The translations under genes and the position numbers were made by a program. DNA of 47,424 nt from contig NZ_FPCC01000022.1 of NCBI RefSeq assembly GCF_900116875.1, positions 1 through 47,424 of the forward strand. The letters run 5' to 3'. Below are positions 1 to 7,821 of this stretch, piece after piece (the stretch's first letter is position 1; every line of letters starts with the position of its first letter). Source of the DNA: Butyrivibrio sp. INlla21 (GTDB lineage: Bacteria > Bacillota > Clostridia > Lachnospirales > Lachnospiraceae). The notes below the pieces were generated by a model. The model ran no database searches. It was not told the DNA's origin and worked only from the letters and a program-made list of their open reading frames with translations.

Positions 1-1
1 G

Positions 2-241
2 GAAGATTACATGGAAGAATGTGATGACATAAGATACACCGAGGGGATGAAAGATCTCTATTCTCACAGGAAAGAAACAATAGAGAGAATCTTTGGGACA
101 GCCAAAGAGAATCATGGATTTAGATATACACAGATGTATGGAAAGGCGCGGATGGAAATGAAGGTCGCGCTTACCTTTGCGTGTATGAATCTAAAAAAGC
201 TTGCAAGAATCAAGAATGAATGGCGGTTAGAAATGGCCTGA
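2..241 (+). CDS. Transposase C-terminal part, IS1182-like, cut by the left edge
   Basis: The frame is open from base 2 and has no convincing start, so this is the 3' end of a gene that begins outside the window. The residues RKETIERIFGTAKENHG followed by an Arg/Gly-rich stretch and a final helix with MNLKKLA match the C-terminal end of DDE transposases of the IS1182 group; the Glu in ERIFG is probably the last catalytic acid. Whether the whole transposase is intact cannot be seen. Hairpins follow directly, as is common at the end of an insertion sequence. The family is an inference from motif style. Confidence 0.7.
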   Translation, partial: EDYMEECDDIRYTEGMKDLYSHRKETIERIFGTAKENHGFRYTQMYGKARMEMKVALTFACMNLKKLARIKNEWRLEMA

Positions 242-254
242 TAAGGGCTGTTTT

Positions 255-322
255 GACCATTTTTATTATGAAAATCCGGCTTAAGAAGAAAAATGGTCTT
301 GAGAGCTATGCTCTCAAGACCA
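255..322 (+). repeat. Two mutually exclusive hairpins after the transposase
   Basis: GACCATTTTT (255-264) pairs with AAAAATGGTC (289-298). The TGGTC of the second arm also starts a perfect 13-bp stem, TGGTCTTGAGAGC (294-306) with GCTCTCAAGACCA (310-322) around a TAT loop. The two stems share bases 294-298, so only one can form at a time. This may be the IS end or a terminator that protects the element from outside transcription. Confidence 0.55.
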
Positions 323-338
323 CTTTGTCTACAGTCTG

Positions 339-365
339 AAAGCCACGCTTTATGCGTGGCTTTTT
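339..365 (+). terminator. Intrinsic terminator upstream of hisC
   Basis: GCCACGC (342-348) pairs with GCGTGGC (354-360), extended by AAA/TTT, with a short loop and a run of five T. It closes the transposase side before the hisC promoter. Confidence 0.75.
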
Positions 366-374
366 CAATGCATA

Positions 375-403
375 CGCACAGTTTTGTGGTTTTATGATAT
401 AAT
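375..403 (+). promoter_or_regulatory. Extended -10 promoter of the hisC operon
   Basis: A perfect TATAAT (398-403) is preceded by TG one base away (TGATATAAT, 395-403). The -35 region (375-380) is poor, as is usual for extended -10 promoters. It lies about 50 bases upstream of the hisC start and just after a terminator. Confidence 0.6.
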
Positions 404-453
404 AGCGTTGCTGTGTACATGAAAGAAGTGTACGAGGCAGCGAGGAGAATACA

Positions 454-1509
454 ATGAGCTGGGAAGATAACGTCAGGAAGGTTGTTCCGTATACACCGGG
501 AGAGCAGCCCAAAGTTAAGAATATAATCAAGATCAATACCAACGAGAATCCTTATCCGCCTGCGCCTGCAGTTCAGGAAGCGCTTAAAAATATGGATGTG
601 GATCAGTTCAGAAAGTATCCCGATCCAACATGTGATTTGCTGGTTGAGGCACTTGCAGATTTCTACAAGGTTGATAAAGAGAAGATCTTCGTGGGAGTAG
701 GCTCCGACGATGTATTATCAATGGCTTTTCTTACATTTTTTAATTCGGATAAGCCGATTCTTTTCCCTGACATCACCTATTCATTTTATGATGTGTGGGC
801 GGACCTTTACAGGATACCTTACAAGCAGATCCCGCTTATGGATGACTTCTCTGTAAGGACTTCGGATTACTTCGTTCCAAACGGCGGAATAATTCTTGCC
901 AATCCCAATGCGCCTACAGGAGCTCAGCTTCCTCTTGACGCAGTGGAAGAGGTTATCAAGAAGAATCCCGATGTTGTTGTTATCGTAGATGAAGCTTACA
1001 CCGATTTCGGCGGACAGTCAGTGCTTCCTCTTATTGATAAATATGAGAACCTGCTCGTTGTTCAGACTTTCTCCAAGTCACGTTCCATGGCAGGTATGAG
1101 AATAGGCTATGCCTTTGGTTGTAAGAAGATCATCAAGTACCTTCTGGATGCCAAGTTCTCTTTTAACTCATACACAATGAATATGCCCGCACTTGAGCTC
1201 GGCGCTCTTGCGGTCAAGGATAAGGCTTATTTTGAAAAGACTGTCAACATGATCATTGACACGAGAGAAAGAGTTAAGGTGCAGCTGCGTGAGCTTGGCT
1301 TTGAGTTCGCGGATTCCAAGACCAACTTCATCTTTGCAAAGCACAAAGAGAAGTCAGGCAAAGAGATCTTTGATTTCCTCAGGGAGAACAACATTCTTGT
1401 AAGAAGGTGGGATGCGCCCAGGATCAATGACCATCTTAGAATCTCAATCGGTACGGACGAGGAGATGGATATTCTTATATCCAAGTTAAAAGAATTTTTG
1501 AATAAGTAA
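454..1509 (+). CDS. hisC: Histidinol-phosphate aminotransferase
   Basis: This 351-aa PLP enzyme of fold type I converts imidazole acetol phosphate and glutamate to histidinol phosphate in histidine synthesis. Visible motifs are NPNAPTG from residue 150, the DEAYTDF cofactor-binding motif near 179, the Schiff-base lysine K208 in TFSKSRS, and the RIGYA segment after it. The length is normal for HisC. GAGGAGA precedes the ATG at 454. It is the first gene of a plus-strand run and no other his genes are nearby, so it is an orphan copy. Family members can also act on aromatic or other amino acids; HisC is the most likely assignment. Confidence 0.88.
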   Translation: MSWEDNVRKVVPYTPGEQPKVKNIIKINTNENPYPPAPAVQEALKNMDVDQFRKYPDPTCDLLVEALADFYKVDKEKIFVGVGSDDVLSMAFLTFFNSDKPILFPDITYSFYDVWADLYRIPYKQIPLMDDFSVRTSDYFVPNGGIILANPNAPTGAQLPLDAVEEVIKKNPDVVVIVDEAYTDFGGQSVLPLIDKYENLLVVQTFSKSRSMAGMRIGYAFGCKKIIKYLLDAKFSFNSYTMNMPALELGALAVKDKAYFEKTVNMIIDTRERVKVQLRELGFEFADSKTNFIFAKHKEKSGKEIFDFLRENNILVRRWDAPRINDHLRISIGTDEEMDILISKLKEFLNK

Positions 1510-1530
1510 GATTAAGGAGTTTTAGTTTTT

Positions 1531-2001
1531 ATGCTTAAGTATATTTTGGTTTTTTTCATTTCAATGGTTCCGCTTGTGGAGCTTAGAGGAGCTGTCCCTT
1601 ATGCAATAACTAATGGACTTCCGGTACTTCCAAGTTACATAATTGCAATTATCGGAAATATGCTCCCAATGCCTTTTATTTTCTTCTTTGCAAGAAAAGT
1701 TCTTGAGTGGGGAAAAGATAAGCCGGTGATTGGCAGATTCTTTACGTTTTGTCTTGTTAAAGGACATAAGGGTGGAGAGAAGTTAAAAGAAAAAGCCGGA
1801 AAAGGTTTATATTGGGCGCTTTTCTTGTTTGTAGGAATTCCAATTCCCGGAACAGGCGCATGGACAGGTACACTTGCTGCTTCAATCCTCGATATGGATT
1901 TCAAAAAGAGCGTTAAATCAGTTGTTTGTGGAGTAGTTCTTGCCGGTTTGATAATGGGTCTTGGAACAAAGGTGGTACTTCTTATAGCAAACTTGTTCTG
2001 A
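1531..2001 (+). CDS. Small multidrug export family membrane protein (PF06695-like)
   Basis: A 156-aa integral membrane protein. The start MLKYILVFFISMVPLVELRG, the GNMLPMPFIFFFA segment and the FVGIPIPGTGAWTG motif are typical of the family named putative small multi-drug export protein. Three to four hydrophobic helices are visible, with paired re-entrant-like segments near the two conserved motifs, as in the wider DedA/SNARE-associated superfamily. Transport of drugs has not been firmly shown for the family and the substrate is unknown. It lies 21 bases after hisC with its own Shine-Dalgarno TAAGGAG, so it is probably cotranscribed. The family is clear and the function is not. Confidence 0.75.
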   Translation: MLKYILVFFISMVPLVELRGAVPYAITNGLPVLPSYIIAIIGNMLPMPFIFFFARKVLEWGKDKPVIGRFFTFCLVKGHKGGEKLKEKAGKGLYWALFLFVGIPIPGTGAWTGTLAASILDMDFKKSVKSVVCGVVLAGLIMGLGTKVVLLIANLF

Positions 2002-2039
2002 TCACTTATTTATAACAAATGGCTTAAAGGATTAGAAAT

Positions 2040-2906
2040 ATGGACGCATACACCGATTTTGCAAATGTATATGACACATTCATGGATGAAACCCCATACG
2101 AAGTATGGGGTGATTTTGTCGTGGAATTGATTAACAAGTACGGTGTGACAAAACCTACGAAAAGTGTTGGTAAGGACGCCGGTTCAGGTACTACAGGCGA
2201 TGAAGCATATAATACTGAGGAGAACACCGAAGAGGCGCTCGAAGAAGAGAAGAATCTTATCGCGGAGCTCGGATGCGGAACAGGCTCTTTTACCATTAAT
2301 ATGGCGAAGCGCGGCTATGATATAATCGGTATAGATATGTCTTCCGATATGCTTGATATTGCAAGGAAGAAAACTCAGGCGGAAGGGCTTGATATCATGT
2401 ACCTCGAACAGGACATGAGAGAGCTTGATCTTTACTGCACCGCGGGCACGATATTAAGCGTATGCGACAGCATCAATTATCTTCTTGCGGATGATGATGT
2501 TATAGAGACATTTAAACTCGTTAATAATTTTCTTTTTCCTAAAGGAGTTTTTATCTTTGATTTCAACACGCTCCACAAATACAGAGACGTTATCGGAGAT
2601 GTGACGATAGCTGAGAACCGTGAGGATTGCAGTTTTATCTGGGAGAATTACTATAACGAAGATGAGCATATCAATGAATATGACCTTACGATATTTGCAA
2701 AGTGTGGTGAGGAAGATGTGTTCAAGCGTTCCGTTGAGACTCATTATCAGAGGGGGTATACGCTTGACGAGATGAAGGCTTTTGTGGAAAAAGCCGGACT
2801 TAAATTTCTTGCCTGTTATGATGCTGATACACACGAGACTCCAACAGAGGAAAGTGAAAGAATTTATATAGTTGCAGGTGAGTGTGGCAAAGAAGCGGTG
2901 CAGTAA
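2040..2906 (+). CDS. Class I SAM-dependent methyltransferase
   Basis: A 288-aa Rossmann-fold methyltransferase. Motif I, ELGCGTGSF, is at about residue 75-83, followed by the acidic end of strand 2, GIDMSSDML, and a motif like YLEQDMREL that contacts the adenine. Residues about 40-70 form a Gly/Ser/Glu-rich, probably disordered insertion just before motif I, which is unusual for this family. AAAGGA stands before the ATG. It is 38 bases downstream of the export-family gene and probably in the same operon. The substrate cannot be predicted; relatives include small-molecule methyltransferases with a YdaC or UbiE-like fold. Confidence 0.8.
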   Translation: MDAYTDFANVYDTFMDETPYEVWGDFVVELINKYGVTKPTKSVGKDAGSGTTGDEAYNTEENTEEALEEEKNLIAELGCGTGSFTINMAKRGYDIIGIDMSSDMLDIARKKTQAEGLDIMYLEQDMRELDLYCTAGTILSVCDSINYLLADDDVIETFKLVNNFLFPKGVFIFDFNTLHKYRDVIGDVTIAENREDCSFIWENYYNEDEHINEYDLTIFAKCGEEDVFKRSVETHYQRGYTLDEMKAFVEKAGLKFLACYDADTHETPTEESERIYIVAGECGKEAVQ

Positions 2907-2963
2907 ATATGTTGATCGGCGTTTTTTCAGATATCTGCGCTAATTAAATATGAGGAATAGTGT

Positions 2964-4682
2964 ATGGTTGTAGTATTACTCAGCTATGTTTATATATTTT
3001 TGATGTGTCTTGTTGCGGGGGTGACTGTCAGAGAAGTTCTTTCAAGATTTATTCCCGTTCCTAAGACGGAGAAGATCGGCACCACCGGTATTATTGTTTC
3101 GGGACTTGTCGCTCTCACCGTGTATGCTGAGTTTTTCAGTATCTTTTATAAGATCGGAGCAATTTGCCACATCATCATGCTCATGATATTGTCACTCGGT
3201 GCGTACAAGTATCGCAGACAGATTAGCAAGATTCTTATATCAATCAGAAAGAGATTCTATTCAAAAGAAGGTTTCGTGTGCCTTATTATTGTGCTTATAT
3301 CCGCATACTTTGCATCGCGCGGACAGTTCCATAAGGACACACAGATTTATCACGCCCAGGCAATCCGTATACTTGAAGAGTACGGAGTCTTGAAAGGTCT
3401 TGGCAATTTCCAGTTACATTTTGCATACAACAGTTCATATCTTCCGCTCTGCGCACTGTTTACGCTGAGCTTTGTTTTGCCGTTTGCACTTCATACGATG
3501 ACGGGCTTTTTCATGGCTCTTTTCACCTGCTATGCGGTATGCGGGCTTATGAAAAAGACATCGAAAGACAGTCACATCGGTGACATGGCAAGAATTTCTA
3601 TTATTATTTACAGCATAACCTCGCTTGAATATTTACAATCGCCCGCGACTGATTACGGAACGATGTACATGGTGCTCTATATCATGTGTGCGTGGATAGC
3701 TCATGCGGTCGAGAAGGCGGACGATTCCGATGACATTTCCGTATACGGATACCTTTCGGTTCTTTCAATCTTTACCGTCAGCATGAAACTTTCGGCGGCA
3801 GCTATTGTAGTGCTAGCGGTTGTTCCTTTTATTCTTTTGGTAAAAAAGAAAGCGACAAAAGAAATATGGTCTTTTATAGCGATAGGTTTTTTTGCATTCC
3901 TTCCGTATCTTATCAGAAACGTGATAATCTCGGGATGGCTCTTTTACCCTGTTGAAGCTATCGATTTCTTTAAGGTTATTTGGAAAATTCCGGCTGAGTA
4001 TATGAGACATGATTCCGCGCAGATCAAGGTTTGGGGAAGGTGTCTTCAGGATGAGCCCGGAGATATGTTTGAGAAGCTGAGCTACGGTCTTTCAACATGG
4101 GTACCCATATGGTGGGATAGGCAGCAGTTTTTTGAAAAGCTTCTTATTCTCTTTCAGGTCGTGGGAGCGGGCGCCGTATTTATCAATCTGATCGTTGTTT
4201 TATTTAAAAAGAAAAAGCTTCGCGTCGACGTTTCGATATTCTATATTACCGTACTTATAAATATAGCGATGTGGTTTTTTACCGCACCGTTTATCAGATA
4301 CGGACTTGCATTTCTCATGCTGCTTCCGCTGTGTGCATGCATGAATCTTGCCGAGAATATTTTCAGAAGAAAAGCATTTCTTAGATTTATGTTTGCTTTG
4401 ATAGCGATCATTTGCTTCGGAAATTGGACGGTGCACTATCTTAAAGTTGACGCCGCTCGATTTACGGATCATTTGAAAGATAATTACTACGTAGTGCCGA
4501 TACCTTTTGAAGACGATGATACAGATGAAGTTGAGATGAACGGAGTGATAGTTTATAATTCCGCGCATGAAGATGACGGAGTAAACAGCTACTACCATTG
4601 TCCGAGTTCTTGCTACATGGATATGATAAACAGAACAGAACTCATAGGAGATACAATAGAAGAGGGCTTTAAGGCGAAGTGA
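2964..4682 (+). CDS. Large polytopic membrane protein, possibly GT-C-like
   Basis: A 572-aa protein with about eleven to thirteen predicted membrane helices. After the first helices a loop carries RGQFHKDTQIYHAQAIR and LHFAYNSSYLPL, with the conserved-looking Asp, Tyr and His typical of first-loop active sites in lipid-linked-sugar glycosyltransferases and of the LIC_10190-type membrane proteins. The last ~90 residues form a soluble tail outside the bundle. GAGGAA stands before the ATG. It may act in surface polysaccharide synthesis, but no reaction can be assigned from sequence. The end of the gene is part of a terminator hairpin. Confidence 0.6.
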   Translation: MVVVLLSYVYIFLMCLVAGVTVREVLSRFIPVPKTEKIGTTGIIVSGLVALTVYAEFFSIFYKIGAICHIIMLMILSLGAYKYRRQISKILISIRKRFYSKEGFVCLIIVLISAYFASRGQFHKDTQIYHAQAIRILEEYGVLKGLGNFQLHFAYNSSYLPLCALFTLSFVLPFALHTMTGFFMALFTCYAVCGLMKKTSKDSHIGDMARISIIIYSITSLEYLQSPATDYGTMYMVLYIMCAWIAHAVEKADDSDDISVYGYLSVLSIFTVSMKLSAAAIVVLAVVPFILLVKKKATKEIWSFIAIGFFAFLPYLIRNVIISGWLFYPVEAIDFFKVIWKIPAEYMRHDSAQIKVWGRCLQDEPGDMFEKLSYGLSTWVPIWWDRQQFFEKLLILFQVVGAGAVFINLIVVLFKKKKLRVDVSIFYITVLINIAMWFFTAPFIRYGLAFLMLLPLCACMNLAENIFRRKAFLRFMFALIAIICFGNWTVHYLKVDAARFTDHLKDNYYVVPIPFEDDDTDEVEMNGVIVYNSAHEDDGVNSYYHCPSSCYMDMINRTELIGDTIEEGFKAK

Positions 4683-4698
4683 TTCGCTTTAAAGCCCT
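4663..4698 (+). terminator. Hairpin spanning the stop codon of the membrane protein gene
   Basis: A 16-bp stem with one G-T wobble joins AGGGCTTTAAGGCGAA (4663-4678) to its partner at 4683-4698. The loop is GTGA, a GNRA-type tetraloop, and it contains the TGA stop codon. A weak T-run follows. It separates this gene from convergent dapF. Confidence 0.65.
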
Positions 4699-4722
4699 TT
4701 AGCTTACTTAATTATTTTATAA

Positions 4723-5646
4723 TTAAAACTTACTGATATCGATCTCACCGTCAAATACTGTTGTTGCGGGACCTTCCATGATAACCGGTGAATCAGGACG
4801 TTTATCCCAAGAGCACTTGATCACGCCTCCGAGAACATGAACGTTTACAGTTGTTGCGGTATAAAGATTTAAGATACATGCAACTGTTGTTGCACAGCAT
4901 CCTGTTCCGCAAGCAAGAGTTTCGCCTGTTCCTCTTTCCCATACACGCATGCGTACGTTGTTCATATCATCAATTGATACGAATTCAGTGTTTGTGCGGT
5001 TGGGGAACATAGGATGATTTTCAAACAAAGGACCTATCGTATTGATATCGAATGTTGAAAGATCGGCATCCTCGGGAAGGAACACTACGCAGTGCGGATT
5101 TCCCATTGATACACAGGTTACATTCCATGTCTTTCCGGCAACCTCAACAGGAACGTTTACAGCGAGTCTTCCGTATGTTCCGGAAAGGCTTTCGTATCTT
5201 ATGTTGTTCTTGCTGAGCTGCTCATCTGTTAATGTTACGGGAACGCTTGCTGCATCGAGAATCGGAGCCCCCATATTGACCTTTACCGATTCAACAAGCT
5301 CGTCTTCACCGATCTTAAGATCGATATACTTGTTTTTGCCTGCGCTTACGATAGTAAGCTGCTGTTTGTCCGTGAGCTGTTTGTCATAGACATACTTGGC
5401 TACGCATCTGATACCGTTGCCGCACATCTCTGAGCGGGTACCGTCCGCGTTGAACATTTCCATCTCAAAGTCGATCTCTTCGTCATCTACCGGGTTAATG
5501 AAAATAACCCCGTCAGAACCTATTCCGAAATGTCTGTCGGAAAGGAAGCGAACGATTGATGGCTTCTTGTTCTGAGGAACAACCTCCTTTGAGCCGTCGA
5601 CATAGACGTAATCATTGCCGCAGCCCTGCATTTTCGTGAATTTCAT
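4723..5646 (-). CDS. dapF: Diaminopimelate epimerase
   Basis: A 307-aa enzyme that interconverts LL- and meso-diaminopimelate, the step before meso-DAP enters peptidoglycan or lysine synthesis. It is cofactor-independent and uses two cysteines, here C75 in EMCGNGIRC and C246 in ACGTGCC. The MQGCGNDYVYVDG start and the FNADGTRSEM motif are classical. The length is slightly above the usual 270-280 residues. The ATG at 5646 follows AGAGGTAG. It is divergent from dapL, which makes the LL-DAP substrate, so the pair links two consecutive steps across a shared regulatory region. Confidence 0.96.
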   Translation of the reverse strand: MKFTKMQGCGNDYVYVDGSKEVVPQNKKPSIVRFLSDRHFGIGSDGVIFINPVDDEEIDFEMEMFNADGTRSEMCGNGIRCVAKYVYDKQLTDKQQLTIVSAGKNKYIDLKIGEDELVESVKVNMGAPILDAASVPVTLTDEQLSKNNIRYESLSGTYGRLAVNVPVEVAGKTWNVTCVSMGNPHCVVFLPEDADLSTFDINTIGPLFENHPMFPNRTNTEFVSIDDMNNVRMRVWERGTGETLACGTGCCATTVACILNLYTATTVNVHVLGGVIKCSWDKRPDSPVIMEGPATTVFDGEIDISKF

Positions 5647-5764
5647 ACCACTACCTCTTTTATATCTGATTATTATTTTTTTATTATATACGAAAGTTGT
5701 TGGATTATGGTGCTATAACTTGAGATAATTTTGTTATTTTTATAATAGCTTGCTTGAAGAAAAA

Positions 5765-5780
5765 TGTATACAATTATACA
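5765..5780. promoter_or_regulatory. Short dyad between dapF and dapL
   Basis: TGTATA and TATACA flank CAAT as a perfect inverted repeat of six bases. It lies in the AT-rich divergent region, 50 bases before dapL. It could be an operator or overlapping promoter elements; nothing else supports a regulator. Confidence 0.3.
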
Positions 5781-5829
5781 AAAAAGTAGTAGAATTTTTT
5801 AAAAATGGCATGAAAGTGAGGACGATTCA

Positions 5830-7056
5830 ATGTTTAGACCCAACAGTGACTACTTGAAACTTCCCGGAAGCTACCTGTTCAGCACTATTGCCAAGAAGGT
5901 TAACGCTTATCAGGCAGCCAATCCGGATAAAAAGATAATAAGACTCGGAATCGGAGATGTTACACAGCCCCTTTGCCCCGCAGTTATCGAGGCACTTCAC
6001 AAGGCTGTTGACGAGCAGGCCGTTGCCGAGACTTTCAGAGGCTATGCGCCCGATCTCGGATATGATTTCCTTCGCCACGCAATGGCTGAGAATGATTTTA
6101 GAAGCAGAGGCTGCGACATCGCAGATGATGAGATTTTTATTTCAGACGGTGCCAAGAGTGATTCCGGAAACATTCAGGAGATCTTTTCAAAAGACGCTAA
6201 GATCGCTGTTTGCGATCCCGTATATCCCGTTTATGTTGATTCCAACGTAATGGCCGGAAGAACAGGCGATTATGATGAGAGCACAGGAATCTGGAGCAAT
6301 GTTATCTACATGCCTTGCACGGCTGAGAACAATTTTGCACCCGAGCTTCCTACAGAGACACCCGATCTCATTTATCTTTGCTTCCCCAACAATCCTACGG
6401 GAAGTGCGATCACCAAGGATCAGCTTCAGGTTTGGGTTGACTATGCAAACAAAGTCGACGCGGTTATCATTTACGACGCAGCTTATGAAGCATACATTTC
6501 AGAGGACAACGTTCCTCATTCGATCTATGAGTGCGAAGGTGCCAAGACTTGTGCCATCGAGCTCAGATCTTTTTCAAAGAACGCAGGATTCACAGGACTT
6601 CGTCTCGGAGCAACAATTATTCCTCATGATCTTACTGTTGACCACGAGGGCAAAAAAGTTCAGATGCACAGCCTCTGGGCAAGAAGACACGGAACCAAGT
6701 ACAACGGAGCTCCTTACATCGTACAGAGAGCCGGCGAGGCTTGCTACTCTGATGCAGGTAAGGCTCAGATCAAAGATATGGTCGCTCGCTACATGAAGAA
6801 CGCAACATATATCCTTAACGGACTTAAGGACGCAGGCTATGACGTATCAGGCGGTGTCAACTCACCTTACGTATGGCTTCGCACTCCTAACAACATGACA
6901 AGCTGGGAGTTCTTTGATTACCTTCTTGAGAACGCCAACGTTGTCGGAACACCCGGATCCGGATTTGGACCAAGCGGAGAGCACTACTTCAGACTTACCG
7001 CTTTCGGAAGCTACGAGAACAGTGTAGAAGCTCTTGAGAGAATCAAGAAGCTCTGA
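5830..7056 (+). CDS. dapL: LL-diaminopimelate aminotransferase
   Basis: A 408-aa fold type I aminotransferase that makes LL-diaminopimelate directly from tetrahydrodipicolinate and glutamate, so the organism can skip the succinylase or acetylase branches. The FPNNPTGSA motif, YDAAYEAYI and the Schiff-base lysine K250 in SFSKNAGFTG are visible. The start, with YLKLPGSYLF and RLGIGDVTQPL, is characteristic of DapL and separates it from general aspartate aminotransferases. The length is as expected. AAAGTGAGG precedes the ATG. It ends in its own terminator and sits opposite dapF. Confidence 0.95.
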   Translation: MFRPNSDYLKLPGSYLFSTIAKKVNAYQAANPDKKIIRLGIGDVTQPLCPAVIEALHKAVDEQAVAETFRGYAPDLGYDFLRHAMAENDFRSRGCDIADDEIFISDGAKSDSGNIQEIFSKDAKIAVCDPVYPVYVDSNVMAGRTGDYDESTGIWSNVIYMPCTAENNFAPELPTETPDLIYLCFPNNPTGSAITKDQLQVWVDYANKVDAVIIYDAAYEAYISEDNVPHSIYECEGAKTCAIELRSFSKNAGFTGLRLGATIIPHDLTVDHEGKKVQMHSLWARRHGTKYNGAPYIVQRAGEACYSDAGKAQIKDMVARYMKNATYILNGLKDAGYDVSGGVNSPYVWLRTPNNMTSWEFFDYLLENANVVGTPGSGFGPSGEHYFRLTAFGSYENSVEALERIKKL

Positions 7057-7081
7057 TATTATCCGAAATAATATAGAAAGT

Positions 7082-7117
7082 AAAAGTCGCCTTGAGAGAT
7101 CGGGGCGACTTTTTTAT
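7082..7117 (+). terminator. Terminator of dapL
   Basis: AAAAGTCGCC (7082-7091) pairs with GGCGACTTTT (7104-7113), with a 12-base loop and a T-run. It begins 26 bases after the dapL stop. Confidence 0.85.
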
Positions 7118-7249
7118 AGGCATGTTCAAGTATTATCTTACTTTTGACACTCATATCATAATGTATTAGAATGTAATTTACGTATATCAAGAGTATAGGG
7201 CGTACTATGCCCTGACGAAGAGACTTTTTAGAAAATAGGAGTAACAGAT

Positions 7250-7756
7250 ATGGCATTATTAAAAAAATGGCGTGATATGGCTTATTCTGAGACTACAGAC
7301 AAGGGTAGCCTTCAGAAATTATGGACTGAGTATTTTCAGAAGGAACGTGACATCTACGCAGAGCTTCTTAAGAATCCCGACGACGTTGTAAAGGGAACAG
7401 TTAAAGAGCTCGCTGACAAGTTCGGTGTAGATATCATGACTATGACCGGATTCCTTGACGGTATCAACGATTCCCTCAAGAAGCAGAATCCTATAGATGA
7501 CATGGAAGAAGACACAGAAGTTAATCTCGGATTCGAGAAAGAGCTTCTTTACAAGAACATGGTAAATGCCGGAGCAGACTGGCTTTACAATCTTCCCGAG
7601 TGGGAGGCTATTTTTGATGAGGATAAGAGAAAAGCTCTTTACAAAGAGGAGAAGGCTTCTCATACAGTAGTAAAAGAGCAGAAGGTTTATCCCAACGATC
7701 CCTGCCCTTGCGGAAGCGGCAAGAAGTATAAGAAGTGCTGCGGTAAGAACGCGTAA
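7250..7756 (+). CDS. SEC-C zinc-motif protein
   Basis: A 168-aa soluble, mostly helical, acidic protein that ends in a SEC-C motif, [16 protein letters not shown] at about residues 150-165. The motif binds zinc and is known from the C-terminus of SecA, where it contacts SecB and ribosomes, but it also occurs in many small proteins of unknown role. The N-terminal 145 residues have no domain that I recognise. AGGAG stands 7 bases before the ATG. It lies 66 bases upstream of thrS and could be cotranscribed with it. Confidence 0.75.
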   Translation: MALLKKWRDMAYSETTDKGSLQKLWTEYFQKERDIYAELLKNPDDVVKGTVKELADKFGVDIMTMTGFLDGINDSLKKQNPIDDMEEDTEVNLGFEKELLYKNMVNAGADWLYNLPEWEAIFDEDKRKALYKEEKASHTVVKEQKVYPNDPCPCGSGKKYKKCCGKNA

Positions 7757-7821
7757 GCAGAACATCATTATTATAAAAAATATGCATGGCTGTACCCGGT
7801 TGGTATAGCAGAAGGAGCGTT

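Noticed and set aside
7757..7821. T-box leader expected for thrS
   Set aside because: Only 65 bases separate thrS from the previous gene, and no T-box sequence or specifier stem is visible.
7786..7821. Upstream ATG as thrS start
   Set aside because: It lacks a ribosome site, while ATG 7822 has GAAGGAG at good spacing and the added 12 residues match nothing in the family.
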